Below the pieces are notes generated by a model. It was not told where the DNA came from. It worked only from the letters and a program-made list of their open reading frames with translations, and did not search any database. A program made the position numbers and the translations under genes. Source: DASXQK01 sp963757155 (lineage in GTDB: Bacteria; Pseudomonadota; Alphaproteobacteria; Dongiales; Dongiaceae). From it: a stretch of 64,000 nucleotides of DNA. The stretch lies in assembly GCA_963757155.1 (NCBI GenBank), contig CAVWQS010000014.1, positions 310,001-374,000 of the forward strand. Reading direction: 5' to 3'. Shown piece by piece: positions 43,026 to 52,278 of this stretch. The stretch's first letter is position 1. Every line of letters starts with the position of its first letter.

Positions 43026-43438
43026 GGGGCTCTCCTCATGAAAGCGGTGGCAAGGCGACCGGCATGGGGCCGCGAGCGACTGATTGGCGCGTCCTTTACC
43101 ACGGCGACTCGGGGTTGGCCTATTACATAGTCCTTGACTTTCAGGTCTTAAAGCCTCATTTCCACGCCCAGTTGCCGCTCGCGATCGCGCGACGCGCTCT
43201 CCGCCCTTCTTAGCCGAGACGCTGCATTTCGAGACTAGCCGGCCAACACAGGGCTTCTCCGCCGCGCGGGAAATTCCCCAACTAAACCGCTCTCTACACA
43301 GCCGTTGGCCGTGCGCGAGGGCATGCATAACAACGCGGGCCCGTATCCGAGCGACTCTTTGAACATCCCGGACAGAATCGCCAAGAGGCGACTGCCAGCG
43401 GCTGCGTTCGGCCCTCGATAACAGAAAGTATCATCATC
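43026..43438. other. 413-base intergenic region before the RhlE-type helicase
   Basis: No gene supported. It separates the divergent 42801-43025 gene and the helicase gene. It must hold both promoters and, for the helicase, may hold a long 5' leader, as is common for cold-induced DEAD-box genes. A TTGACT hexamer lies at 43134-43139 without a convincing -10 box. Confidence 0.5.
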
Positions 43439-44758
43439 TTGACCACTCGTTTTTCCGACCTCGCCCTCATCGAGCCGATCCAGCGCGCGCTGACCGCCGA
43501 GAAATATGAGACCCCGACGCCGATCCAGACTCAGGCGATTCCCCATCTCCTCGCCGGGCGCGATCTGCTCGGCATCGCCCAGACCGGCACCGGCAAGACG
43601 GCGGCCTTCGGCCTGCCGATCCTGCAGCGTCTGTTCCAGGACAAGACCCAGGCGGGCCCGAAGAATGCGCGCTGCCTGATCCTGACGCCGACGCGCGAGC
43701 TCGCCGTGCAGATCGCCGATTCCCTGAGGACCTATGGCCGCAACCTGCATCTGCGCATGGGGCTGGTCTATGGCGGGGTCGGCCAGCGGCCGCAGGTCGA
43801 TACCATGACCCGCGGCGTCGATATCCTCGTCGCCACCCCGGGCCGGCTCATGGATCTCATGAACCAGGGCCATATCAAGCTCGACAAGGTGTCGATCTTC
43901 GTCCTGGACGAGGCCGACCGCATGCTCGACATGGGCTTCATCCGCGACATCCGGCGCATCGCCGCCAAATTGCCCGCGGCCCATCAGTCGCTGCTGTTCT
44001 CCGCCACCATGCCCGGCGACATCGCCTCGCTGGCGGACAGCATGCTCAACAATCCGGTGAAGGTGACGGTGACCCCCGTCGCCTCGACGGTCGAGCTCAT
44101 CGACCAGAAGGTCTTCTTCGTCGACCAGGCCAAGAAGCGCGAGCTGCTGGCCGGGATGCTGAGCGACAAGACCATCGGCCGGGCGCTTGTCTTCACCCGG
44201 ACGAAGCATGGCGCCAACAAGCTCGTGCGCCAGCTGGTCGAAAGCCGGATCGGCGCCGATGCCATCCATGGCGACAAGACCCAGGGTGCCCGCCAGCGGG
44301 CGCTGGCCGATTTCCGCAGCGGGCGCACCCGCGTGCTGGTGGCGACCGACATCGCCGCCCGGGGCATCGATATCGACGGCATCACCCATGTCATCAATTT
44401 CGAGATCCCGAACATGCCGGAGAGCTATGTCCATCGGATCGGGCGGACCGCCCGGGCCGGGGCGACCGGCATCGCGCTCTCCTTCTGCGGCCCCGAGGAG
44501 CGCAGCTATCTCAGGGACATCGAGCGTCTGACCCGGCGCACCCTCACGGTTGTGGCGGACCATCCCTTCGTCTCGGCCGCCGCGAGCGCGCCGGCGAAGG
44601 GTACCGGCGCCCCCCGGGAAGGTGAGCGCGAGGGCGGCTACAGGAACGGCAAGGGCCAGCGCAGCTTCCGCGGCCGGAGCCAGGGCGGACGCTCCAGCGG
44701 CGGCCGGCCGAGCGGTGGGCGCCCCAATGGCGGGCGATCGAGCCAGCGCGCCGCCTGA
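43439..44758 (+). CDS. rhlE: DEAD-box RNA helicase, RhlE type
   Basis: 439 residues from TTG 43439, the only plausible start in frame, with a weak ribosome site. Q motif TPTPIQTQAI, Walker A AQTGTGKT (47-54), PTRELAVQ, VLDEADRMLDMGF, SATMPGD, VFTRTKHGANKL and HRIGRTARAG follow in order. The C-terminal 50 residues are a Gly/Arg/Ser-rich tail (SFRGRSQGGRSSGGRPSGG) that binds RNA. It unwinds RNA in ribosome assembly or the degradosome. A hairpin at 44779-44824 follows. Confidence 0.93.
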   Translation: MTTRFSDLALIEPIQRALTAEKYETPTPIQTQAIPHLLAGRDLLGIAQTGTGKTAAFGLPILQRLFQDKTQAGPKNARCLILTPTRELAVQIADSLRTYGRNLHLRMGLVYGGVGQRPQVDTMTRGVDILVATPGRLMDLMNQGHIKLDKVSIFVLDEADRMLDMGFIRDIRRIAAKLPAAHQSLLFSATMPGDIASLADSMLNNPVKVTVTPVASTVELIDQKVFFVDQAKKRELLAGMLSDKTIGRALVFTRTKHGANKLVRQLVESRIGADAIHGDKTQGARQRALADFRSGRTRVLVATDIAARGIDIDGITHVINFEIPNMPESYVHRIGRTARAGATGIALSFCGPEERSYLRDIERLTRRTLTVVADHPFVSAAASAPAKGTGAPREGEREGGYRNGKGQRSFRGRSQGGRSSGGRPSGGRPNGGRSSQRAA

Positions 44759-44778
44759 TCTAGCGACTTCATCCGAGA

Positions 44779-44824
44779 GAGATCGGCGACGTCCATTGCG
44801 ACGGCGCCGATCTCGCGGAAGACC
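44779..44824 (+). terminator. Terminator-like hairpin after the helicase gene
   Basis: A 10-bp stem, GAGATCGGCG (44779-44788) with CGCCGATCTC (44815-44824), and a 26-base loop. It has no T-run. It lies 20 bases after the helicase stop. Confidence 0.5.
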
Positions 44825-44900
44825 CGCCCTCTCTGGCGGAGCATCCAGCCACTCCCCATATAGCTTCCATCATGCAACGAACAGATGAGAGAGCAAACTC

Positions 44901-45962
44901 ATGCTGGATGATGTGAGCTTCATAAGAGACGAAAACGGACTGGACGGCAGCGAGCCGACCGCCAGTGCCGTCGCAGGACCGCCGCACGAAAGCGAGATCC
45001 TCGACGCCTATTCGCGCGCGGTCATCGGCGCCGTCGAGCTCGTGGGTCCCGCCGTGGTGCATATCCAGGTGGCGGGCGCTGCCGCGGGTAGCGAATCCGA
45101 TCGCCAATCCCCTGGTGGCCCTTCACGGGGCGGCAGCGGCTCCGGCGTCGTCGTGGCGCCCGATGGGCTGATCCTTACCAACAGCCATGTGGTGCATGAC
45201 GCCGGCGCGATCTTCGTCTCCACCCAGGACGGGCGGCGCCTGCCCGCGCGGCTCCTGGGCGACGATCCCGATACCGATCTGGCGCTGATCCGCGTCGATG
45301 CGGCCGTGACGCTGCCGGCGGCCAAGCTCGGCGATTCGCGCCAGCTCAAGGTCGGCCAGCTGGTGGTGGCCATCGGCAATCCGCTCGGTTTCGAATGCAC
45401 GGTGACCGCGGGCGTGGTGAGCGGCCTCGGCCGTTCCTTGCGCGCCCGCTCGGGCCGGCTGATCGACGATGTGATCCAGACCGACGCCTCCCTCAACCCC
45501 GGCAATTCCGGCGGGCCGCTGGTGACCAGCGCCGGCGAGGTCGTCGGCATCAACACCGCCGTCATCATGGGCGCCCAGGGCATCTGCTTCGCCGTGGCCG
45601 GCAATACCGCGCGCTTCGTCCTCGGCCATCTGATCCGCCATGGCCGGGTCCGGCGCAGCGGCATCGGCATCGCCGGCCAGCATGCCCCCATCCTGCGCCG
45701 CGTCGCCCGCTTCCACGGGCTGGACCAGGAGAGCGGCGTGCGGGTCGCGGGGCTGGAGCCGGGCGGCCCTGCCATCCGGGCCGGCCTCGAGGTTGGCGAT
45801 ATCCTCGTCACCATCGACGGCAAGCCGCTGGGCGGCGTCGACGATCTGGTGCGGATGCTGACCGAGGATCGGGTCGGCCGCCCCACCGAGCTGGCGTTCC
45901 TGCGGCGGACCGAGCTGAAGCGGCTATCGGTGGTGCCGATGGAGCGCCCGCAGCGCGGCTGA
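44901..45962 (+). CDS. HtrA/DegP-like trypsin-fold serine protease with one PDZ domain, no signal peptide
   Basis: 353 residues from ATG 44901. The catalytic triad is His96 (TNSHVV), Asp126 (DPDTDLALI) and Ser203 (NPGNSGGPL). One PDZ domain lies at about 255-340 (GVRVAGLEPGGPAIRAGLEVGDILVTIDGKPLGG). The N-terminus (MLDDVSFIRDENGLDG) is acidic and has no signal peptide or membrane segment, unlike periplasmic DegP. Either the protease acts in the cytoplasm or the annotated start is wrong; no better start is visible. Confidence 0.9.
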   Translation: MLDDVSFIRDENGLDGSEPTASAVAGPPHESEILDAYSRAVIGAVELVGPAVVHIQVAGAAAGSESDRQSPGGPSRGGSGSGVVVAPDGLILTNSHVVHDAGAIFVSTQDGRRLPARLLGDDPDTDLALIRVDAAVTLPAAKLGDSRQLKVGQLVVAIGNPLGFECTVTAGVVSGLGRSLRARSGRLIDDVIQTDASLNPGNSGGPLVTSAGEVVGINTAVIMGAQGICFAVAGNTARFVLGHLIRHGRVRRSGIGIAGQHAPILRRVARFHGLDQESGVRVAGLEPGGPAIRAGLEVGDILVTIDGKPLGGVDDLVRMLTEDRVGRPTELAFLRRTELKRLSVVPMERPQRG

Positions 45963-45966
45963 CGCT

Positions 45967-46644
45967 CTACCCCGCGAGCACGACGCCGAGCAGCACCGCG
46001 GCATAGTGGCAGCCGGCGGCGGCCAGGACGAGCCCGTGCCAGATGGCATTGTGGAAGGCGAGCCTTTGCCAGAGATGGAAGAGGACGCCGAAGCTGTAGA
46101 GCAGGCCGCCGGCCACCAGCAGCCAGATGGCGGCCGCCGGGACAGAGGCGGCCAGCGGCTCGCGGGCCACGAGGATGCTCCAGCCCAGGAGCAGATATCC
46201 CGCGAGCTGCAGCCGCTCGAAGCGGTGCGGAGCGGCCAACGCCAGGCTCGCCCCCGCCGCGGCGGTCAGCCAGACGAAGGCCAATAGGCTCCAGCCCCAG
46301 GCTCCGCCCATCCGGCCCAGCAGGAAGGGCGTATAGCTGCCGGCGATCATGATGAAGATGGCGGCGTGGTCGAAGCGGCGCAGCGCTTCCTTGCGCGCCG
46401 AGGGCGGCGTCAGATTGTAGAGGGCCGAGCAGATCAGCATGGCGACCAGCCCCGAGGCATAGATGGCGACGGCGATGACGGTGCGGGCCTCGCCGTGCCC
46501 CGCCGCCAGACCGATCAGGACCAGTGCTGCGCCGCTCCCGAGGCCAAGGCCGAGGAAATGAATGCAGCGGTCGGCGATCTCCTCCTGCAGCCGATAGCGG
46601 GGATAGACGGCCCCGGTGCGTCCCTCGGCGGCGAACTGCCTCAT
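45967..46644 (-). CDS. Hemolysin III family membrane protein
   Basis: 225 residues from ATG 46644, which overlaps the ppk2 stop by four bases. About seven helices. The family metal-site blocks are present: YNLTPPSARKEALRRFDHAAIFIMIAGSYTP near residue 80, and FHLWQRLAFHNAIWHGLVLAAAGCHY near the end, with conserved histidines. This is the HlyIII/PAQR superfamily (YqfA type); the function in bacteria is not established. Confidence 0.9.
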   Translation of the reverse strand: MRQFAAEGRTGAVYPRYRLQEEIADRCIHFLGLGLGSGAALVLIGLAAGHGEARTVIAVAIYASGLVAMLICSALYNLTPPSARKEALRRFDHAAIFIMIAGSYTPFLLGRMGGAWGWSLLAFVWLTAAAGASLALAAPHRFERLQLAGYLLLGWSILVAREPLAASVPAAAIWLLVAGGLLYSFGVLFHLWQRLAFHNAIWHGLVLAAAGCHYAAVLLGVVLAG

Positions 46645-47592
46645 CTCTCTTCGCTCAGTGTCTTCTCCCGTTCCAGGGCCGCGTGGGCCGCCTTCAGCTT
46701 GCGGCGGAGCTCGGGGCTCGGTTCGGGATATTTGAGGTCGAGAGATTTCAGCCGCTGGATCAGGGCCGCGGCCACGACGAGACGCGTGAACCATTTATTG
46801 TCGGCGGGCACGACATGCCAGGGTGCCTCGGGCGTCGCCGTGTGGCGAATGGTCTCCTCATAGGCATGCATATAGGCGTCCCAATTCTGCCGGGCGGTCA
46901 GATCAGCGGGCTCGAATTTCCATTGCTTGTCGGGCTCGTTGAGCCGGGCCATGAAGCGCCGCCGCTGCTCCGCCTTGGAGACATGCAGGAAGAATTTGCA
47001 GATGACGATGCCGTTATGGGCGAGATAGCGCTCGGCCCCGTTGATGTCGTCGAAGCGCTGCTGCCAGATCTTGGGGCCGCCCAATTTGGGCGGAAGATGC
47101 TCGTTGCTCCAAGAGCTCGGGATGGACACGGACCGCAAGGGTCTCCTCGTAATAGGAGCGGTTGAAGATTCCGATATGACCGCTCTCGGGCAGCCGCGCC
47201 ATGCAGCGCCACATGTAGTCGTGATCGAGCTCCTCCTCCGAGGGCCGCCGGAAGGAATAGACCCGGCAGCCCTGGGGATTGACCCCGGACATCACATGCT
47301 TGATGGCGCTGTCCTTGCCGGCGGCATCCATCGCCTGGAAGATGACCAGCAGCGCCCAGCGGCGCTCGGCATAGAGACGCTCCTGCAACTCGGCAAGTCG
47401 CTCCACCCCCTCCTTCAGGAGATCGGCCGCCGAATCGCGGTCGAGGGAAAGACCGAGGGTATCGGCCGGATCGACCTGCTTCAGGCGGAAATGCCGGCCT
47501 TTCTCGACCTTGAAGGGGTTGACCAGCTTGGCGAGCTTCAAGGGCGGTGGCCCTCCTCGGGTGCGGTCATGAGGTGCCTTCGTCCTTAGCAT
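46641..47592 (-). pseudogene. Polyphosphate kinase 2 family protein, one apparent +1 frame break
   Basis: ATG 47592 opens a frame with the P-loop-like FQAMDAAGKDSAIKHVMSGVNPQG, RRPSEEELDHDYMWRC and the Walker B-like IFNRSYYEETLAVRVHPELLEQ. At about 47103 one extra base breaks it. The next frame continues EHLPPKLGGPKIWQQRFDDIN, then VICKFFLHVSKAEQRRRF and WHVVPADNKWFTRL to 46641. Repaired, it has about 316 residues, normal for PPK2, which makes nucleoside triphosphates from polyphosphate or the reverse. The downstream HlyIII gene overlaps its end. Confidence 0.87.
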
Positions 47593-47741
47593 GACGGTCG
47601 GGCAAGGTCACGCGGCTGTGATGTTCCCCAATTTTTCGTAAGGTTGCGTGCGCGCCGGGCACGCTAACATGACCATCCGCTGCAACCCGCCCGATCCTCT
47701 TCTCCCGACAACCCTGCTTCATCCGTCTTCGCGAGGCTGAC

Positions 47742-49493
47742 ATGACCCTCCCCCTCATCGGCGCCGTCGACCGCGGCTTCTTCGCCAGCGTCTGGCGCCT
47801 GATAAAGCCCTATTGGAGCTCGGAGGAGAAATGGATCGCCCGCGGCCTGTTGGTCGTGGTGATTGGCCTCAATCTGGGACAGGTGTTCTTGAATGTGCAG
47901 TTCAACAGCTGGTATGGCCGTTTCTATGATGCGCTGCAGGAGAAGAAGCTGGGGATATTCTGGCATGAGATCCTGGTGTTCTTCATCCTTGCGACATGCT
48001 GGGTCGGCGTGGGGGTCTACGAATATTATCTGCGAAACAGCCTGGAGATCCGCTGGCGACGCTGGCTGACAAACCGGTATCTGACCAATTGGATGGCGGA
48101 TCGGGTGTTCTACCGGATGGAGCTGACGGGCCGCGGAACAGACAACCCGGACCAGCGCATCCAGGAGGATCTGAAGCTATTCCCGTTCACGACACTGAAT
48201 CTTGCTCTCGATGCCATGAGCAATGTGGTCAATCTCGTTTCCTTCATGACGATACTTTGGGGGTTGTCGGGCGCCATCAGTTTCGTCCTGGCCGGCATGA
48301 ACATCACGATTCCGGGTTACATGCTGTGGGCCGCGATCCTCTATGCCGTCGTGGGTACGGGGATCACGCATCTGATCGGCCGCCGCCTCGCTGTCTTGTT
48401 GTTCGGGCAGCAGAAGCTCGAGGCGGATTTCCGCTATTCCCTCGTGCGTGTCCGCGAGAACGCCGAGGGAATCGCCCTCTACGACGGCGAGGAGGACGAG
48501 CGTGGCCGGCTTGGAGACAGCTTTGGCCAAGTCTTCGCCAATTGGTTCCGGATCATGCGGATGAGAAAGCGCCTGCTCTGGTTCAGTTTTTCCTACAACC
48601 AGCTTGCCGTGCTGTTCCCCTTCGTTACGGCGGCGCCTCGATACTTTTCCGGCGCCATAACGCTCGGCACCTTGATGCAGATCTCGAATGCCTTCGGCCA
48701 GGTGCAGTCCAATCTCTCCTGGTTCATCACCAGCTATCCCGATATCGCCGACTGGAAGGCCACCGCCGACCGACTGATCGGCTTCGACCGGGCCATGGCC
48801 GCCGCTCAGGCCGCCGGCGCCCGTGGAGTCGGGATTGCCGTCGAGCCGGCAGCCGAGCCTGATTTGAAGATCGAGAATGTCGATCTTCGCCTGCCGGACG
48901 GCAAACCCCTCATCGCCGATATCTCCGCCGAGATCGAGCCCGGCGAGCGGGTGTTGGTGAGCGGTCCGTCAGGCTCGGGCAAGAGCACGCTCTTCCGCGC
49001 CATCGCCGGAATCTGGCCCTATGGCGCCGGTAAGATCCTCATCCCGCAGCTGAAGCGCCTGCTCTTCCTGCCCCAGCGGGCCTATGTGCCCATCGGCAGC
49101 CTGCGCAACGCCGTCACCTTCCCCGCCACGCCCGGCAAGTTCACCGATGCTCAGATCACCGAGGCGCTTACCGCCTGCAAGCTTGGTGACTATGTCGACA
49201 AGCTCGATGAGAGCCATCAATGGGATCGCCGTCTCTCGCCCGGCGAGCAGCAGCGTCTGGCGCTGGCCCGCGCCCTCCTGCAGCGGCCCGACTGGCTGTT
49301 CCTCGACGAGGCGACCTCGTCTCTCGATGCGGAGACCGAGGCGGCGCTCTACAAGCTGCTGCTGGAGCGTCTGCCCGAGACGACCTTCGTCAGCATTGCC
49401 CATCGCGCCGACCTCGCCGCCTTCCATCGCCGCCGGCTGCATTTCGAGCCGACGCCCGAAGGCATGAAGGTCGCCAGCGAGCCGCTCACCTGA
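47742..49493 (+). CDS. ABC transporter with fused membrane and ATPase domains, SbmA/BclA-like (YddA family)
   Basis: 583 residues from ATG 47742. Residues 1-350 form a six-helix ABC_membrane_2 domain (WRLIKPYWSSEEKWIARGLLV, FNSWYGRFYDALQEKKLGIFW, WRRWLTNRYLTNWM, NPDQRIQEDLKLF). The ATPase has Walker A GPSGSGKST near 407, signature LSPGEQQRLALARAL near 495, Walker B WLFLDEATSSLD and H-loop SIAHR. Relatives (Rv1819c, BclA) import peptides, cobalamin or very-long-chain fatty acids. No operon partner. Confidence 0.92.
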   Translation: MTLPLIGAVDRGFFASVWRLIKPYWSSEEKWIARGLLVVVIGLNLGQVFLNVQFNSWYGRFYDALQEKKLGIFWHEILVFFILATCWVGVGVYEYYLRNSLEIRWRRWLTNRYLTNWMADRVFYRMELTGRGTDNPDQRIQEDLKLFPFTTLNLALDAMSNVVNLVSFMTILWGLSGAISFVLAGMNITIPGYMLWAAILYAVVGTGITHLIGRRLAVLLFGQQKLEADFRYSLVRVRENAEGIALYDGEEDERGRLGDSFGQVFANWFRIMRMRKRLLWFSFSYNQLAVLFPFVTAAPRYFSGAITLGTLMQISNAFGQVQSNLSWFITSYPDIADWKATADRLIGFDRAMAAAQAAGARGVGIAVEPAAEPDLKIENVDLRLPDGKPLIADISAEIEPGERVLVSGPSGSGKSTLFRAIAGIWPYGAGKILIPQLKRLLFLPQRAYVPIGSLRNAVTFPATPGKFTDAQITEALTACKLGDYVDKLDESHQWDRRLSPGEQQRLALARALLQRPDWLFLDEATSSLDAETEAALYKLLLERLPETTFVSIAHRADLAAFHRRRLHFEPTPEGMKVASEPLT

Positions 49494-49511
49494 CCAACGG
49501 GGCGAGGCGCC

Positions 49512-49703
49512 TCACGCCCAGAGATACATGCCCCCGGCCCAGAGCAGGCAGCCCGCGATCGCGCCCAGGATCGCACCCCAGATCCGGTGACGCCGCCAGA
49601 GCAGGCCGCCGAGCAGGAGCCCGATCAGCAAGCCCGGCCAGGCGATCATCGCCAGGATCAGGGGATAGGAGTACCAGGGAAAGGTGATGCTGATGTCGGA
49701 CAT
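49512..49703 (-). CDS. Small two-helix membrane protein, hypothetical
   Basis: 63 residues, MSDISITFPWYSYPLILAMI start. Two hydrophobic segments: LILAMIAWPGLLIGLLLGGLL, then a basic turn (WRRHR), then IWGAILGAIAGCLLWAGGMYL. ATG 49703 follows the minus-strand of a region with GGTGACC. No family recognised. It is convergent with the ABC transporter gene, 18 bases away. Confidence 0.65.
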   Translation of the reverse strand: MSDISITFPWYSYPLILAMIAWPGLLIGLLLGGLLWRRHRIWGAILGAIAGCLLWAGGMYLWA

Positions 49704-49758
49704 GGGCTGCCGTGCTAGCTTGCGGCGGTCACCTTAGAGGCCGAGAGGAGGAGATGCC

Positions 49759-50151
49759 ATGGGCGAGACGACGACGCGCGACGGGCGCTGCCTCTGCGGG
49801 GCAGTGCGCTACCGGGTGACGGGCGAGCCCATCTGGACGGCGCATTGCCATTGCCAGAGCTGCCGCCGGGCCACCTCTGCCGCCTTTGCCACCTATGCCG
49901 GCTATTTGCGCGACCGCTTCGAGATTCTCGCCGGCGCGCCCGCCGTCTATCGCTCATCCCCCGGTGTCGAGCGCCGCTTCTGCCGCGACTGCGGCTCGCC
50001 GCTGACCTATGAGGGCGAGCGCTGGCCGGACCAGACCCATATCCTGGTCTGCAGCCTCGATGATCCTGCAGCACTGCAGCCGACGGCCCATGTGCATGCC
50101 GACGAGCAACTCACCTGGCTGCATCTCGCCGACGGGCTGCCGCGGGAGTAA
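49759..50151 (+). CDS. GFA family protein (glutathione-dependent formaldehyde-activating-like)
   Basis: 130 residues from ATG 49759 (GAGGAGATGCC upstream). Zinc-binding cysteines appear as GRCLCGAVRYRV, HCHCQSCRRATS and FCRDCGSPLTYEG, the full GFA/CENP-V set. It probably forms a small beta-fold zinc protein. Most members have no proven formaldehyde activity, so the name is by family only. Confidence 0.9.
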   Translation: MGETTTRDGRCLCGAVRYRVTGEPIWTAHCHCQSCRRATSAAFATYAGYLRDRFEILAGAPAVYRSSPGVERRFCRDCGSPLTYEGERWPDQTHILVCSLDDPAALQPTAHVHADEQLTWLHLADGLPRE

Positions 50152-50175
50152 GCGGGCGCGCGAGTAGGCCGACGC

Positions 50176-50367
50176 CTAGAGCCGGGTGATCCGGTCGGGG
50201 GCCTGCTCGAGGTTTTTCTCGCACCAGAGCCGGCCCTGGGACTCCGCACTCTCGGCGCTGGTCATGCGGTCGCCCATCTCGATGCGCCGGCCATCGCGCC
50301 AGACGGACCAGAAATGGCCCGCGGTGCCGTCGAGATTGCCCCATTTTTCGATGATGAGCTCGACCAT
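50176..50367 (-). CDS. Small conserved-type hypothetical protein
   Basis: 63 residues. It begins MVELIIEKWGNLDGTAGHFW and ends LWCEKNLEQAPDRITRL. The pattern IEKWG...FWSVWRDGRRIEMG...SAESAESQG...PDRITRL looks like a short beta-sheet protein followed by a helix, and similar unnamed proteins occur in relatives. The stop is 24 bases past the GFA gene stop on the other strand. It is divergent from the esterase gene at 50468. Confidence 0.65.
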   Translation of the reverse strand: MVELIIEKWGNLDGTAGHFWSVWRDGRRIEMGDRMTSAESAESQGRLWCEKNLEQAPDRITRL

Positions 50368-50467
50368 CCGCGGTACTCCTGCTTTGCCCGGTTCAAGGCC
50401 CGGAAGACCTCATATAGTGTAGGCACCGCCCCGTCGGCTAGCGCCGTCACTGCCGAGGTCCTGGTTC

Positions 50468-51436
50468 ATGATCAAGGTCGATGTCACCCGCCATCTCGAT
50501 CCGGAGATGGCCGCCGCGGTCGCGGAGAGCCAGCGCCTCTATGGCGAGATCGTGGCCGAACGCGGGCCTGTCGCGCCCGATGATCTCGACGGCCAGCGCG
50601 CCTCCTACAATCACGAGCGCGCTTTCTGGAACGCCATCAAGCCGGCGCTGGCTGCGGTCGAGCCCTTGGAGATTCAAGGTCCCGGCGGCGCCATCCCCTG
50701 CCGCCTCTATCGCCCCAGCAATGCGCGGCCGCTGCCGGCGCTTGTCTATTTCCACGGCGGCGGCTGGATCCTGGGCAATCTCGATACCCATGACCGGATC
50801 ATGCGGCTGCTGGCGGAGAAATCGGGTGCTGCGGTGCTGGGCGTCGATTATCGCCTCGCGCCGGAACATAAATTCCCAGCCGCCTACGACGATGCGCTGG
50901 CGGCTGTCGAGCATCTGCGCCGCAACGGTGCCGCACTCGGCATCGACGCCGCGCGGCTGGCGCTGGGCGGCGATTCCGCCGGCGCCAATCTGTCCCTGGC
51001 GACCTGGCTGCAGCTTCGCCCCGAGGCGCGCGCTTCCGTCCGCTGCCTGCTGCTCTACTACGGCGCCTTCGGCCTCGCCAATTCGCCGTCGCGCCGCGCT
51101 TTTGGCAATGAGCTCGACGGGCTCACCAAGGAGGATCTGGAGCGCTACCGCGCCTGCCTGGTGCGCGGTCCCGCCGATCTGGCGGATATCCGCCTGGACT
51201 GTTTGGCAGGCGACCTCCGCGGCCTGCCGCCCAGCTTCATCGCGGCCTCGGCGCTCGATCCCCTCCTGGACGACAGCCTGGCGCTGGCCCAACTCCTGGG
51301 CGAGGTGGGGGTGGCCCATGAGCTGGTGGTCTATGAGGGCGTGCTGCATGGCTTCCTGCATCTGAGCCGCATGGTCGCCAAGGCCACCCAGGCCCTGGAT
51401 GCCGGCGCGGCGGCGCTGAAACGGGCCTTCGCCTAG
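50468..51436 (+). CDS. Alpha/beta hydrolase, hormone-sensitive-lipase type (Aes-like esterase)
   Basis: 322 residues from ATG 50468. It carries the HSL oxyanion motif HGGG (LVYFHGGGWILG), nucleophile Ser in GGDSAGANL, an Asp in SALDPLLDDS and the His in YEGVLHGFLHLSRM, a complete triad. Members hydrolyse acyl esters in the cytoplasm. It is 42 bases upstream of the CoA-transferase pair, so an operon is possible, although a TATAAT box sits in the gap. Confidence 0.92.
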   Translation: MIKVDVTRHLDPEMAAAVAESQRLYGEIVAERGPVAPDDLDGQRASYNHERAFWNAIKPALAAVEPLEIQGPGGAIPCRLYRPSNARPLPALVYFHGGGWILGNLDTHDRIMRLLAEKSGAAVLGVDYRLAPEHKFPAAYDDALAAVEHLRRNGAALGIDAARLALGGDSAGANLSLATWLQLRPEARASVRCLLLYYGAFGLANSPSRRAFGNELDGLTKEDLERYRACLVRGPADLADIRLDCLAGDLRGLPPSFIAASALDPLLDDSLALAQLLGEVGVAHELVVYEGVLHGFLHLSRMVAKATQALDAGAAALKRAFA

Positions 51437-51465
51437 TCCCGGCTTCGCCACCCCTCGCTAAGGCC

Positions 51466-51478
51466 TATAATGCGCCCA
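51466..51478 (+). promoter_or_regulatory. TATAAT box six bases before an ATG, possible leaderless start
   Basis: TATAAT at 51466-51471 is followed by GCGCCC and ATG 51478. A transcript begun 6-8 bases after the box would start at the ATG itself. No ribosome site precedes the ATG. No clear -35 box was found, so support is partial. Confidence 0.35.
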
Positions 51479-52278
51479 TGACCGAGTTCCTCTCCCTCGA
51501 GGCGCTGGCGGCGCGCATTCCCGATGGCAGCCTGCTCGCCATTCCCCCCGACCATGTCGGCGTCGCCATGGCGGCGACGCGGGCGCTGCTGCGCCGGGGC
51601 GTGCGTGGTCTGCGTCTGCTGACGGTGCCGACCAGCGGTCTGCAGGCGGATCTCCTGATCGGCGCCGGTGCCGTCGCCGAGATCGAGACGGCAGGCGTCA
51701 TGCTGGGGGAGGCGGGCTCGGCAGGACGCTTCACCGCCGCGATCAAGGCGGGATCGATCGCCATCCGCGACGCTACCTGTCCCGCCATCCATGCCGGGCT
51801 GCAGGCGGCGGAGAAGGGCATCCCCTTCATGCCCCTGCGTGGAATCCTGGGCAGCGACCTGATCGGGCGCCGGCCCGATTGGCGCACCATGGATAATCCC
51901 TATGGCAATGCCGATCCCCTGCTGCTTCTTCCGGCGCTGAAGCCCGATATCGCGCTCTTCCATGCCCCGCTCGCCGATCGCGCCGGCAATGTCTGGATCG
52001 GGCGGCGCCGCGAGCTGGCCACCATGGCCCATGCCGCCCGCGTGACCCTCGTGACGGTCGAGCGAATTCAGGAACAGGATCTCTTCGCGACCGAGACGAG
52101 CGCGGCGGGGAGTCTCTCCTCCCTCTATGTCAGCGCCATCGCCGAGGCGCCGAAGGGCGCCTGGCCGCTGGGCCTCGCCGAGCATTACGCGCCGGACGAT
52201 GTTCATCTCGCGGCCTATGCGGAAGCGGCACGAGGGGAGAGCGGATTCCGCGACTACCTCGCCCAGCATGTTCTCTGA
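51478..52278 (+). CDS. CoA-transferase alpha subunit
   Basis: 266 residues from ATG 51478. It is a CoA-transferase family I alpha chain: GSLLAIPPDHVGVAMAATRALLRRGV, GLQADLLIGAGAV, EAGSAGRFTAAIKAGS and DIALFHAPLADRAGNVWIGRRRE. Resembles the IpdA/GctA type. The active-site Glu is expected on the partner subunit encoded by the next gene, whose ATG overlaps this stop (TGATG). Substrate unknown. Confidence 0.88.
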   Translation: MTEFLSLEALAARIPDGSLLAIPPDHVGVAMAATRALLRRGVRGLRLLTVPTSGLQADLLIGAGAVAEIETAGVMLGEAGSAGRFTAAIKAGSIAIRDATCPAIHAGLQAAEKGIPFMPLRGILGSDLIGRRPDWRTMDNPYGNADPLLLLPALKPDIALFHAPLADRAGNVWIGRRRELATMAHAARVTLVTVERIQEQDLFATETSAAGSLSSLYVSAIAEAPKGAWPLGLAEHYAPDDVHLAAYAEAARGESGFRDYLAQHVL

